NCBI RefSeq assembly: GCF_017356035.1
Contig: NZ_JAFIQX010000012.1
Coordinates: 1-64,000 of the forward strand
DNA: 64,000 nucleotides
Reading direction: 5' to 3'
Source of the DNA: Longitalea luteola
GTDB taxonomy: Bacteria; Bacteroidota; Bacteroidia; Chitinophagales; Chitinophagaceae
Position 1 is the stretch's first letter. The number at the start of each line of letters is the position of its first letter. The position numbers were made by a program, and so were the translations under genes. Shown piece by piece: positions 1 through 8,445 of the stretch. The notes under the pieces were generated by a model. That model was not told the origin of the DNA. It was given only the letters and a program-made list of their open reading frames with translations, and ran no database searches.

Positions 1-78
1 AAAGACGATGACGTTGATAGGCTACAGATGTAAAGCTGGTAACAGCAAAGTCGAGTAGTACTAATTACCCGTACGCTT
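1..78 (+). rRNA. rrl: 23S ribosomal RNA, 3' end (partial)
   Basis: The first bases match the conserved 3' end of bacterial 23S rRNA: a run with GACGTTGATAGGC, then AAAGCTGGTAACAGC, then AGTACTAATTACCCGT. The gene enters from outside the window and ends near base 78, just before a T-tract. The 3' boundary is estimated to within a few bases. A 5S gene follows on the same strand, as in a normal rRNA operon. Confidence 0.93.
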
Positions 79-160
79 TAATTTTTTTTTAACAATTTTG
101 AAAATATCAAATGTTAGTTCTGTTACTTTCATTTACAACTTTCCCAATATGACCTTATTG

Positions 161-249
161 AGTAGTAAGTAATAAGTTATAAGTAATAAGTCTTTTGCTA
201 AGCAATCGAAGCAAAAGCTCTTACAACTTACAACTTACAACTTATAACC
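161..249. repeat. Inverted degenerate word repeat in the 23S-5S spacer
   Basis: The left arm (164-190) is made of AAGTAATAAGTTATAAG-like words. The right arm (218-249) is built of CTTACAA words, the inverse of the left. Between them lies a perfect 8-bp hairpin, CTTTTGCT (192-199) against AGCAAAAG (210-217). The whole unit can fold into one long imperfect stem directly before the 5S gene. It belongs to the same style of repeat seen in many other gaps of this window. Confidence 0.75.
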
Positions 250-252
250 TTC

Positions 253-366
<114 letters not shown>

Positions 367-373
367 TATTGCT

Positions 374-409
374 AAAAAGCCTTTCAGATCTTTTCTGAGA
401 GGCTTTTTG
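374..409 (+). terminator. Rho-independent terminator of the rRNA operon
   Basis: AAAAAGCCTTTCAGA and TTCTGAGAGGCTTTTT form a long stem with a four-base loop and end in a T-tract. It lies eight bases after the 5S gene. Confidence 0.85.
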
Positions 410-417
410 CTTTATAG

Positions 418-616
418 GCTGAATGCTAAAGGCCAAAAGGCTTAACGCTTGCTTACACTTAACCAACTGGATCTGTTATAACAAACGAAAGCAAAGACCC
501 GTAGACAGCAGCCGGCAACCAGCAACTGTAAACTGTGAACTGTGAACTGTAAACTGTTTTTGCTATCAGCTTTAAGCACTAGGTTCATAACTTAAAAACT
601 TAGCACTAAAACTAAG
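418..616. repeat. Degenerate intergenic word repeats upstream of GH76
   Basis: Two blocks are visible. Bases 418-455 hold GGCTGAATGCTAAAGGC-like words. Bases 506-616 hold CGGCAACCAGCAACTGTAA words followed by four copies of a 7-base unit of the form CTGTGAA/CTGTAAA, then CATAACTTAAAAACTTAGC words. The word types recur at 24.2 kb, 33.0 kb and 63 kb. No gene is visible here; the promoter of the following gene must lie within or between these repeats. Confidence 0.65.
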
Positions 617-622
617 AATGAT

Positions 623-1708
623 ATGAACCTGATCCATTCAACATGGCTTACACTGGCTATCTTCAGTTATGCAGCCTCCTTTTCTCAACCCGACTGGGCC
701 GAAGCCGCCGACAGCGCCCAGCAGTCACTCACCGCCCAATTCTGGTCATCAACCGGAAACTACTACAAACACAACAACGACAACAACCCCGGTTTCGATT
801 ACTGGTGGAATGCCCATGCCCTCGATGTGCTCGTTGATGGCTATAAACGCACCAAAGATCAGGCGTATGTTACCCGTATGCATGACCTGCTCACCGGCAT
901 GTATACAATGAACGGCAACAAATGGGAGAACAATTTCTATGATGATATGGAATGGCTGGCCATCGCATGCCTACGCGCCTATGATGCTACGAAGGACACT
1001 AAGTTCAAAGACCTGGCCCAGTCATTATGGAACATGATCAGGACCGGCTGGACCAACACCCATGGCGGCGGTATCATGTGGGCAAAGGATCATCCCGCGT
1101 CAAAGAACGCCTGTTCCAATGGACCCGCCCTCATAATCGCCGCACGACTGTATAAGCTCAATCATAATAAAGAGGATCTCAAATGGGCATGGAAGATCTA
1201 TCAATGGCAACGGTCCAATCTGGTAGATCCCACCCGTGGTGTGGTGTGGGATGGAGTAGGCAATCACAACGAAAACGCCATTTATACCTATAACCAGGGC
1301 ACCTGGTTAGGCGGTGCATTGGAACTATATTCCATCACTAAACATACGCAGTGTTTACAGGATGCCATCCGCACCGCGAGTTACGTCGTAAATGACCGGC
1401 AGAGATTCTCTCCCAATGGCATATTGAAAGGGGAAGGATCAGGCGATGGTGGTTTGTTCAAAGGCATCTTCATCCGCTACCTGGTGCAATTGATCCGGGA
1501 AGGAAACGTTGACAGCTATACAAAAACGTTATACGGCGATTATCTCAAAGCCAATGGTGAAAGCCTGCTCACCAAAGCGGCTTACCGGCCGGAATATGTC
1601 TTCGGCTCCAGCTGGACTGACTTGCCTGCTTCTTCCAAAATGGATTGTTCCATTCATCTTAGCGCTTGCATGTTGCTCGAAGCTTTGGCTGGTTTATTAA
1701 GTTCATAA
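623..1708 (+). CDS. Glycoside hydrolase family 76, endo-alpha-1,6-mannanase-like
   Basis: Secreted (alpha/alpha)6-barrel hydrolase expected to cut alpha-1,6-mannan backbones such as those of yeast mannoprotein. An N-terminal signal peptide of about 22 residues is visible. The mature part shows the GH76 pattern: a WWNAHALD block near residue 61, the paired acidic motif YDDMEW with Asp107-Asp108 (the family's catalytic pair), and GTWLGGALELY later. Length 361 residues is normal for a single-domain GH76. The start at 623 gives a proper signal peptide. The gene is followed on the same strand by GH125, the matching exo-mannosidase. Oddly, the last codons and the stop lie inside the first unit of an intergenic word repeat (TTAAGTTCATAAG). 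No SusC/D pair is adjacent. The family call is firm; the exact linkage specificity is inferred from the family. Confidence 0.9.
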   Translation: MNLIHSTWLTLAIFSYAASFSQPDWAEAADSAQQSLTAQFWSSTGNYYKHNNDNNPGFDYWWNAHALDVLVDGYKRTKDQAYVTRMHDLLTGMYTMNGNKWENNFYDDMEWLAIACLRAYDATKDTKFKDLAQSLWNMIRTGWTNTHGGGIMWAKDHPASKNACSNGPALIIAARLYKLNHNKEDLKWAWKIYQWQRSNLVDPTRGVVWDGVGNHNENAIYTYNQGTWLGGALELYSITKHTQCLQDAIRTASYVVNDRQRFSPNGILKGEGSGDGGLFKGIFIRYLVQLIREGNVDSYTKTLYGDYLKANGESLLTKAAYRPEYVFGSSWTDLPASSKMDCSIHLSACMLLEALAGLLSS

Positions 1709-1835
1709 GTTATTGAGTTCATAAGTTATTGAGTTCATAAGTTATTAAGTTCATAAGTTTTTGAGTTGAAGAATAGTCGCGAGCTTGAAAAACGGAATAA
1801 CTGTGAACTTAAAACTTTGAACTTTAAACTGTAAT
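1697..1835. repeat. Inverted degenerate word repeat between GH76 and GH125
   Basis: The left block (1697-1764) repeats AAGTTCATAAGTTATTG-like 8-base words about eight times. The right block (1799-1835) holds GTGAACTTAAAACTTTG words, the inverse of the left ones. The repeat begins inside the final codons of the GH76 gene. It may act as a 3' hairpin, but no clean T-tract follows. Confidence 0.75.
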
Positions 1836-1870
1836 GTGCTAAACCCGTAGCTTTACCCAAACATTGTTAT

Positions 1871-3292
1871 ATGAAAAGGCGGACCTTTATACAGCAATCA
1901 ACATTAGCAGGCGCTGGTTTATTACTACACAATATGCGCGGACTGGCGGCTACTACCCAGGACTTTCCCGTGGTGAGAACGCCGGCAGATAAGCGGAATT
2001 TCACCAGCCAGGCGATTGAAAAAGCCATTCAGGAGTTTAAATCGAAAGTAAAGAATCCCGAACTGGGCTGGCTGTTTGAAAATTGCTTTCCCAATACCCT
2101 CGATACAACAGTACATCATACTACTCAGAACGGCCGGCCCGATACGTATGTGATCACTGGCGATATAGATGCCATGTGGCTACGCGACAGCAGCGCCCAG
2201 GTTTGGCCTTATCTTGCTTTTATGGCGCAGGATAAACCGCTTCAGCAGTTGATCACCGGCGTCATCAATAAGCAAACCGCCTTTATTTTGAAAGATCCAT
2301 ACGCCAATGCATTCTATAACGATCCGGAGAAAAAAAGCGAATGGGAAAAAGACCATACCGAGATGAAACCCGGCGTGCACGAGCGCAAATGGGAGATCGA
2401 TTCACTTTGTTATCCCATCCGGCTGGCTTACCGCTACTGGAAACTCAGCGGCGATACGTCGCCATTCGATAGCCAGTGGCAACAGGCCATCAAATCCATT
2501 CACACTGTATTCCGCGATCAGCAACGGAAAAATGGCAATGGGCCCTATAAATTCCAACGTACGACTCCACATGCAACGGATACCTTGCCCATGAGCGGTT
2601 ACGGCTACCCGGTAAAACCTGTCGGACTAATCTGCTCTGCCTTCCGCCCCAGTGATGATGCCACTTTGTATTCCTTCCTTATTCCCTCCAATTTCTTTGC
2701 AGTAGTGAGCCTGCGGCAGGCGGCTGAAATGCTTACAGCTATTGCCAAAGACACCACTACGGCTGCCCAGTTAACCGCACTGGCCAATGAAGTAGAGAAA
2801 GCTTTACAACAATATGCAGTAATAGACACCAAAGCCTTTGGCAAGATCTACGCCTACGAAGTGAACGGCTTTGGCAGTTACAATCTTATGGATGATGCCA
2901 ATGTGCCCAGCCTGCTCTCGATGCCTTACCTGGGTTCAGTCAGTGCATCAGACCCTGTTTATCGCAATACACGTAAGTTCGTATTGTCGCGCGACAACCC
3001 GTTCTTCTTTGCCGGTTCGGCCGGTGAAGGTATTGGCGGACCGCATGTTGGTCAGGATATGATCTGGCCGATGGCCATCACCATGCGCGGACTCACCAGC
3101 TCCAGTGATGCGGAGATCAAAAGCTGTATTCAGCTGCTGCAAAAAACACATGGGGGAACCGGTTTCATGCATGAAGCTTTTCATAAAGATGATCCGAAGA
3201 AATTCACCCGTTCCTGGTTCGCCTGGGCCAATACCCTGTTTGGAGAGTTTCTTTGGAAGACATACAAGGAGAAACCGCAATTACTGGTTTAA
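1871..3292 (+). CDS. Glycoside hydrolase family 125, exo-alpha-1,6-mannosidase
   Basis: GH125 enzymes (formerly DUF1237) release mannose from non-reducing ends of alpha-1,6-linked chains by inversion. The protein has 473 residues. Its N-terminus (KRRTFIQQSTLAGAGLLL) looks like a twin-arginine or similar export signal, so it should act in the periplasm. Family signatures are clear: GDIDAMWLRDSSAQVWPY at residues 97-114, KWEIDSLCYPIRLAYRYW near 175, and a C-terminal FAGSAGEGIGGPHVG region with HEAFHKDDP after it. It follows GH76 by 162 bases on the same strand. The pair makes a simple mannan route: surface or periplasmic endo-cutting, then exo-trimming. The 3' end faces a convergent gene across a large repeat. 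Confidence 0.93.
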   Translation: MKRRTFIQQSTLAGAGLLLHNMRGLAATTQDFPVVRTPADKRNFTSQAIEKAIQEFKSKVKNPELGWLFENCFPNTLDTTVHHTTQNGRPDTYVITGDIDAMWLRDSSAQVWPYLAFMAQDKPLQQLITGVINKQTAFILKDPYANAFYNDPEKKSEWEKDHTEMKPGVHERKWEIDSLCYPIRLAYRYWKLSGDTSPFDSQWQQAIKSIHTVFRDQQRKNGNGPYKFQRTTPHATDTLPMSGYGYPVKPVGLICSAFRPSDDATLYSFLIPSNFFAVVSLRQAAEMLTAIAKDTTTAAQLTALANEVEKALQQYAVIDTKAFGKIYAYEVNGFGSYNLMDDANVPSLLSMPYLGSVSASDPVYRNTRKFVLSRDNPFFFAGSAGEGIGGPHVGQDMIWPMAITMRGLTSSSDAEIKSCIQLLQKTHGGTGFMHEAFHKDDPKKFTRSWFAWANTLFGEFLWKTYKEKPQLLV

Positions 3293-3335
3293 TCTTGCTT
3301 AGCTAATAAATGAAAGGTTACAAGTAACAAAACAG

Positions 3336-3604
3336 AATTTCGGGATTGCGAGATTTTGAGATTTCGAGATTTATGGCAAGGTCGTTTTCGAAACAAATCA
3401 GAAATCCCGCAATCTCGAAATCAGAAATCATAAATTGTATTTGAGAATTTAGAGATTTTGAGATTTTGAGATTTCGAGATTGAAACAAATCAGAAATCTC
3501 GAAATCAGAAATTGTATTTATGGATTTCGAGATTTATAGCGAGGTTGAAATTGAAACAAATCCCAAAATCCCGCAATCTCGAAATCTCGAAATCAGAAAT
3601 TGTA
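3336..3604. repeat. Long degenerate inverted repeat between convergent genes
   Basis: This gap between GH125 (+) and the DUF6528-like gene (-) is almost entirely repeats. Forward words such as GAGATTTTGAGATTTCGAGA alternate with inverted words such as CCCGCAATCTCGAAATCAG. There are about three forward/inverted pairs separated by GAAACAAATC and AATTGTATTT. Each pair could fold as a hairpin in either transcript. The same words recur at 38.0 kb. Confidence 0.8.
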
Positions 3605-3608
3605 TTTA

Positions 3609-4640
3609 CTAGTGCGTGCATTCATGAAATGAATCACCTGCAGGATAACTAAATGAATTGATCAGCTTCCACCGTGCTTTGTACATCCCATAGCTGGTAT
3701 TCCTGAAAACAGTAACACCATTCAGATCAGTGATCACATCAGTACGCCAGGTTTCACCACCCTGGCCATTGGCCGCATCAATGATGGTGGCATAACCGCT
3801 GGGACCGCTACTGATGGATTTTACTTTGGCAATATTAGCGCCGGCGGAATTTTTGATTAGCGTAAAGGCCCCGGTAGACACATTGAACCTGTATACATGA
3901 TTGCTGTTCGATAACCACAGCTCATTCGTGCTGCCATACACCGGGAACAGATCATGGGCATTGCCCTGCGGCATGGTGTAGGTCTTTTTCAAGGTGAGGG
4001 CCGGACTGCTACAACTGTTGTTATAACTGAACGCTTTGATCTTGTCTTTGCCGGCTGCCCATAGCAGTTTGGTTGCGTTGTCCCATACCACATTATGTAC
4101 ATCTTCAAAGATCACCTTGCCGCCTTGTTTGCTTTCATCATTGATATATGAATCAACGGTAAAGATCAACAGGTAACCACCGGTGCTGCTGGCCGTTACT
4201 ACATTGCCATTCGGTAACAGTTCGGCAGAATGGGTATTGCCACCGGCATAGTCATACCAGATGGCTTTTTTCGTGGAGATGTTGATGATGGCTACGCCGC
4301 CGCCGGAGGCAGTGGCCAGGATGTATTTTCCACTGTACACCAGCTTGGCTTCGCTCAAATTGCTGAACCAGCCCTGGGCGCCGGAACGGATCATGGCATA
4401 AGAAGCGGTTGGTTTCCATTCCCAGGTAACGTTATTACCATTGGCAACATCCACTATTACAATGCGGGCGTTCTTCTGATCGCAAATGATCATTTCTTTC
4501 GCAGTGGCTTCAGTGGTAACAGTTGCTGTAGTGAGCTGTTCGCTGGCATCCTCCGTGCCAGTGGGCTGCGACACTTCGCGGGTGCATCCCAGGCTCAAGA
4601 ACAGGCAAATGAATAGTGAGAGGGAAATTGTTTTTCTCAT
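3609..4640 (-). CDS. DUF6528-like beta-propeller lipoprotein
   Basis: A 343-residue lipoprotein: the signal peptide ends in a lipobox (LSLGC, Cys19), followed by a Ser/Thr-rich linker to about residue 45. The rest reads as repeated beta-strand blades, for example MIICDQKNARIVIVDVANG, then GGGVAIINIS, then HSAELLPNGNVVTASS. This matches my memory of the DUF6528 / WD-like propeller proteins of Bacteroidota, whose role is not established. It lies downstream of the GH78 gene on the same strand (217-base gap with a hairpin). It may be a surface or periplasmic glycan-binding accessory of that locus, but this is inference from position only. Confidence 0.7.
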   Translation of the reverse strand: MRKTISLSLFICLFLSLGCTREVSQPTGTEDASEQLTTATVTTEATAKEMIICDQKNARIVIVDVANGNNVTWEWKPTASYAMIRSGAQGWFSNLSEAKLVYSGKYILATASGGGVAIINISTKKAIWYDYAGGNTHSAELLPNGNVVTASSTGGYLLIFTVDSYINDESKQGGKVIFEDVHNVVWDNATKLLWAAGKDKIKAFSYNNSCSSPALTLKKTYTMPQGNAHDLFPVYGSTNELWLSNSNHVYRFNVSTGAFTLIKNSAGANIAKVKSISSGPSGYATIIDAANGQGGETWRTDVITDLNGVTVFRNTSYGMYKARWKLINSFSYPAGDSFHECTH

Positions 4641-4798
4641 GGATGGTTTATTTAGTAATTAATAAGGTTATGGATCGCATACTATTTAAAATAGTGCAAG
4701 GGGAAGCGAAAATGCATGCCAAAGATGTCCACATAACGAATGTCGTTATGGCTGGCTGCATTATGCAGTATGGAATATTGTAATAACAGCGGTTTTAA

Positions 4799-4829
4799 CC
4801 GTGCCACGGTTTAAAAACCATAGCACGGC
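4799..4829 (-). terminator. Hairpin downstream of GH78
   Basis: CCGTGCCACGGTTT and AACCATAGCACGG form an imperfect stem in the gap after the GH78 stop codon. The downstream T-tract on the minus strand is weak, so it may be a terminator or an mRNA-end stabiliser. Confidence 0.45.
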
Positions 4830-4857
4830 TTACCCGCAAAAAGCTGTAAGGTGGGGA

Positions 4858-7542
4858 TTATTTCATCTCAAATAGATACTTCCCTGCAACCAATGTGGCT
4901 GTATAGGTATTGCCGCTATGAGGCTGAAGCACGCCACTCATATACAGTTTCTTTTTAACAGGTATGGTCAACTGCATGGTTGCCGTGCTGTTAGGAGGAA
5001 CAACAACCTGGTATTCGATTCTCTTGCCTGTTCTTTTCCAGGAAGATTCAATGGTGCCATACGGCGACCGATGCGACGATTTACATTCATTCAATCCATT
5101 TACAAAATGCGGCTGCAGTAATATGTTCTTAAATCCGGGTTGCTCTGCGTCGGGTTTTATGCCACCGAGTGCCTTGTATAACCAGGCGCCCACTTCACCA
5201 AACATGATGTGGTTCATCGAAATATCATTGGCTGCCTTGATATTCCAGTTCTCGTACAGCGTGGTGGCGCCATTGACGATCCACCAGCCCCAGGAAGGAT
5301 AAGTTTCACGGGCCGCCAGTTGCCAGGCAATATCAGCATACCCGTTTTCACTCAATGCATTCAGTATGCTCTTGGTTCCCAGCAGGCCCACATCCAGGTG
5401 ATTGCTGTCGGCCTGAACGCGTTTGGCCAGGTTGGCTGCTACCTTTGATATTAGCGAATCAGGCACTATACGCCAGTATAATGGAAAGCTTAATTCAGTC
5501 TGGTAACCGCTGCCATAGATGCCGGTGGAAGGATTGAGGTATTTGTCGTTAATGGCGTTTTTTATCCTGGTTGCCAGGGCGCCGTACCGCCTGGCATCGT
5601 CTTTGCGGCCGAACAGCGTAGCTGCTTTGGCCAGGATGGCAGCATCTGCATAATAATAAATGGAAGAAGTGAGCTCCACAGGTGATTTGGATTTTACCGG
5701 CACCCAGTCGCCCAGGCCCCAGGTGGTTAATCCGGTTGGGTATAACTCGTCGATATGATCAACGTAGCGTTGAATATTATCGTAGCAGCGCGACAATAGC
5801 GTCGTATCACCATAGAACAGATAGATATTCCAGGGAATGATGGCAATGGTGCTTGTCCAGTCGGGGCCATTGGCCCATTCATAACCCCAGCCGCTGGTGG
5901 GAATGATCGCAGGCAATACGCCGTTGCTTTGTTGTTCATCTTTGTGATCGTTCATCCACTTTTCATATACGGTAATGCCGTCAAAATTGTACAGGCCGGT
6001 TTCGATGGCGATATGTGCGTCGCCTGTCCAGCCGTTCTTTTCACGCTGCGGGCAATCGGTCGGGTAACCAAACAGGTTCGACAGATACGAATTGTTGGTT
6101 GCCCACCACAATTTATTGATGGTGGGGTTGGAAGTGGTAAGTTGTCCGGCCGCCGGCACATCGCTGTGCATAAAATAGCCGGTGAGATCTTCTTTGGTCA
6201 GTGTTATGGGTGCACTGCTGCTCACTTCTATGAATTGAAACCCTTTGTAATTGAAGCGCGGCATAAAGCTTTCTGCTTCTTTGCCGCTGGTGATAAAAAT
6301 ATCAGTGCCAAAAGGATCATCGCTTCCTACCGGCCGGTAATGTACATCCAGGTTCGAAAGATCCACATGGCCATTGGCCAGCAGGCGCTCCCCATGTTTC
6401 AACCGCAAAACAGTTCCTGCGGGTGCTTTTACGGTGATGCGGCTTACGCCTGAAATATTCCTTCCCAAGTCAAATACATAGCTGGTATCATTGAACACGC
6501 GTATCGATCTGGCGGGAATGGTATCAACTGCGCGCACAGGCTGCATAATCTGAGCTGTGATATTTGTCGAAGGCGCCGCACGGTAGATCACTTCTTTCCA
6601 TTGGGAATCATTAAAAAATGGTAAGTGCCAGCCAGCTTGTTCCTGCCGGGCGTCGTAATGCTCACCGGTATAAATGCTGTTAAAAATGACCGGGCTCAGG
6701 GCCGTCTTCCAGTCCTTGCCAGTGCTAATGGTCTCCATACTACCATCCTCATACGTAATGCGTACATCCATGCAAAACGCAGGGCGGTTGCGCCAGGGCG
6801 CTTCATGGAAGAACCAAACGGCCGTTGACTGATGGTTATACCAGCCATTGCCCAGCAGTACGCCAATGGCGTTTTTGCCGTTTTGCAGCTGGCTGGTTAT
6901 ATCATGGGTAAGATAGAGCGTGCGCCGGTCGAACCGGGTGTACATAGGGTCAAGGCGGTGATCACCGATCCTGTTACCATTAATGTATAGCTCATATAAT
7001 CCGGCCACCGCAATATAAGCGCGGGCCGACCGGATCTTCCTGTTTACCGTAAATGCTTTTCTGAAATAAGGTGCAGGTTTTATGTTAACGTCGCGGCTGT
7101 CACTGATCCAGGCGCCTTTCCAGTTCTTTGAGTGCATCATGCCTGTTTCAAAATGACAGACTGCGGCCAGTGGTGATGGTTGTTTGTCTTTATCCCACAC
7201 CTGCACTGTGTAATAATATTTAGTAAACGGCTGCAATGGCTGGCCCTGGTAAGTGACCAATTGTGCTGCGGAGGATACCTGTCCGCTTTGCCAACTGTTC
7301 CCTAGCCCCTGGCTAACGGCGAGCGAGTCGGTTCCCACGATCAGCTGGTAGCCGGTTTGAACGGCGCCGTTGCGGCTGTCCTTTAATTGCCAGCTTATCC
7401 TTGGCTGTTCGGCATCGATGCCTAAAGGGTTATTGATGTATTCGCATTGGAGGTTTGTTGGAATACAGGGTTGTGCATGGCAAAGACCAGCGATGAGCAT
7501 TATGAGAAGGAAAAATATTGAACGGCAACCTGGAAATATCAT
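4858..7542 (-). CDS. Glycoside hydrolase family 78, alpha-L-rhamnosidase
   Basis: An 894-residue secreted enzyme that removes terminal alpha-L-rhamnose from plant glycans. The signal peptide ends near residue 23. Domains in order are an N-terminal fibronectin-like part (LQCEYINNPLGIDAEQPRIS), an N-terminal beta-sandwich (ARAYIAVAGLYELYINGNRI), a concanavalin-like middle, the (alpha/alpha)6 catalytic barrel and a C-terminal beta-sandwich. The GH78 acidic motif DCPQREKNGWTGDA is present near residue 505, and GHMIFGEVGAW-like (HIMFGEVGAWLYK) follows. The length is normal. It lies 125 bases after the response regulator gene on the same strand, so it may be co-transcribed with the regulators. Family identity is firm; the natural substrate is inferred from the whole locus. 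Confidence 0.94.
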   Translation of the reverse strand: MIFPGCRSIFFLLIMLIAGLCHAQPCIPTNLQCEYINNPLGIDAEQPRISWQLKDSRNGAVQTGYQLIVGTDSLAVSQGLGNSWQSGQVSSAAQLVTYQGQPLQPFTKYYYTVQVWDKDKQPSPLAAVCHFETGMMHSKNWKGAWISDSRDVNIKPAPYFRKAFTVNRKIRSARAYIAVAGLYELYINGNRIGDHRLDPMYTRFDRRTLYLTHDITSQLQNGKNAIGVLLGNGWYNHQSTAVWFFHEAPWRNRPAFCMDVRITYEDGSMETISTGKDWKTALSPVIFNSIYTGEHYDARQEQAGWHLPFFNDSQWKEVIYRAAPSTNITAQIMQPVRAVDTIPARSIRVFNDTSYVFDLGRNISGVSRITVKAPAGTVLRLKHGERLLANGHVDLSNLDVHYRPVGSDDPFGTDIFITSGKEAESFMPRFNYKGFQFIEVSSSAPITLTKEDLTGYFMHSDVPAAGQLTTSNPTINKLWWATNNSYLSNLFGYPTDCPQREKNGWTGDAHIAIETGLYNFDGITVYEKWMNDHKDEQQSNGVLPAIIPTSGWGYEWANGPDWTSTIAIIPWNIYLFYGDTTLLSRCYDNIQRYVDHIDELYPTGLTTWGLGDWVPVKSKSPVELTSSIYYYADAAILAKAATLFGRKDDARRYGALATRIKNAINDKYLNPSTGIYGSGYQTELSFPLYWRIVPDSLISKVAANLAKRVQADSNHLDVGLLGTKSILNALSENGYADIAWQLAARETYPSWGWWIVNGATTLYENWNIKAANDISMNHIMFGEVGAWLYKALGGIKPDAEQPGFKNILLQPHFVNGLNECKSSHRSPYGTIESSWKRTGKRIEYQVVVPPNSTATMQLTIPVKKKLYMSGVLQPHSGNTYTATLVAGKYLFEMK

Positions 7543-7564
7543 GACGAAGGCAATTTCAAATCAA

Positions 7565-7640
7565 TATAGCCATGAAAATTGAATAGTCAATTGCTAATTC
7601 TCTTTTGCAAATTGTCCATTCACTATTGACCACATCACAC
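7565..7640. repeat. Short word repeat between regulator and GH78
   Basis: Words GAATAGTCAATTG, GCAAATTGTCCATTC and CACTATTGACC recur in direct and inverted form within this short gap. It is a weaker example of the degenerate intergenic word repeats. Confidence 0.45.
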
Positions 7641-7667
7641 GTTTAAAGCTATTAGGCTTGTATAACC

Positions 7668-8441
7668 CTACACATTTCTTTGTTTAGACAACGCATAGTC
7701 ACTCGGCGTCACGCCAAACTGCTTATGGAAATTACGGGCGAAATTGCTTTGGGAGCTGAAGCCTGTCATGGCGGCGATCTCATACATCTTGTAATCACCG
7801 GAGGCCAGCAGTTCGGCCGCTTTTTTCAATCGCGTTATGTTGATCAGCTCGATCGGCGTGAGGTCTGAAATGGCTTTGATCTTCCGGTACAGCGTCACCC
7901 GGCTCATATTCATATACCGCGCCAGCTGTTCCACATCCAGCTCCACTTCTTCAATATGTTCAATAATGATATCATGCAGGCAGGCCAGGAAATGTTCATC
8001 TGCCCTGGTATGCGCCATACTATTAATATGCACCAGCGGCGAATTGGCAAAATATTCCCGCAGGTTATTGCGGTTGTTCAACAGGCTTGCCATCTGCGCC
8101 AGCAAATGCTCTTTCGAAAAGGGCTTTTCTATATAAGCATCGGCGCCCAGCTCGAGACCCTGTACTTTCGCCTGAATGGTATTCTTGGCTGTCAGCAGAA
8201 TGATGGGGATATGTGAATACTCTACGTTCGACTTTATCCGGGCACACAACTCAAATCCATCCATACCGGGCATCATAACATCACTGATGATCAGCTGCAC
8301 CGCATTCAGCTCCAGTGCCTGCAGCGCTTCGCGGCCATGCAGCGTTTTCAGCACCGTGTATTTGGGTTGCAGGATCCTTTCCAGGAAATCGAGGATCTCT
8401 TCTTCGTCATCTACGAGTAATACGAGTGGTAACATAGACAT
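7668..8441 (-). CDS. Response regulator with AraC-type DNA-binding domain (split HTCS half)
   Basis: A 257-residue cytoplasmic regulator. The receiver domain occupies about residues 5-120, with the acidic pocket VDDEEE, the phospho-acceptor Asp in ISDVMMPGMDG, the switch Thr in LLTAKN and the Lys in EKPFSKEH. An AraC/HTH_18 domain occupies about 150-250 (MNMSRVTLYRKIKAI, then GFSSQSNFARNFHKQFGVTP). In most Bacteroidota these domains form the C-terminal end of a single hybrid two-component protein. Here they are a separate gene starting four bases after the kinase stop codon, in another frame. It should bind upstream of the divergent susC operon and activate it when the kinase senses glycan fragments. 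An alternative start two codons later (MLPLVLLVDD) is possible. Confidence 0.93.
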   Translation of the reverse strand: MSMLPLVLLVDDEEEILDFLERILQPKYTVLKTLHGREALQALELNAVQLIISDVMMPGMDGFELCARIKSNVEYSHIPIILLTAKNTIQAKVQGLELGADAYIEKPFSKEHLLAQMASLLNNRNNLREYFANSPLVHINSMAHTRADEHFLACLHDIIIEHIEEVELDVEQLARYMNMSRVTLYRKIKAISDLTPIELINITRLKKAAELLASGDYKMYEIAAMTGFSSQSNFARNFHKQFGVTPSDYALSKQRNV

Positions 8442-8445
8442 AAGG

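Noticed and set aside
5929-6453. 174-residue plus-strand open frame inside GH78
   Set aside because: It lies fully antisense to a clear GH78 gene and has no family features.
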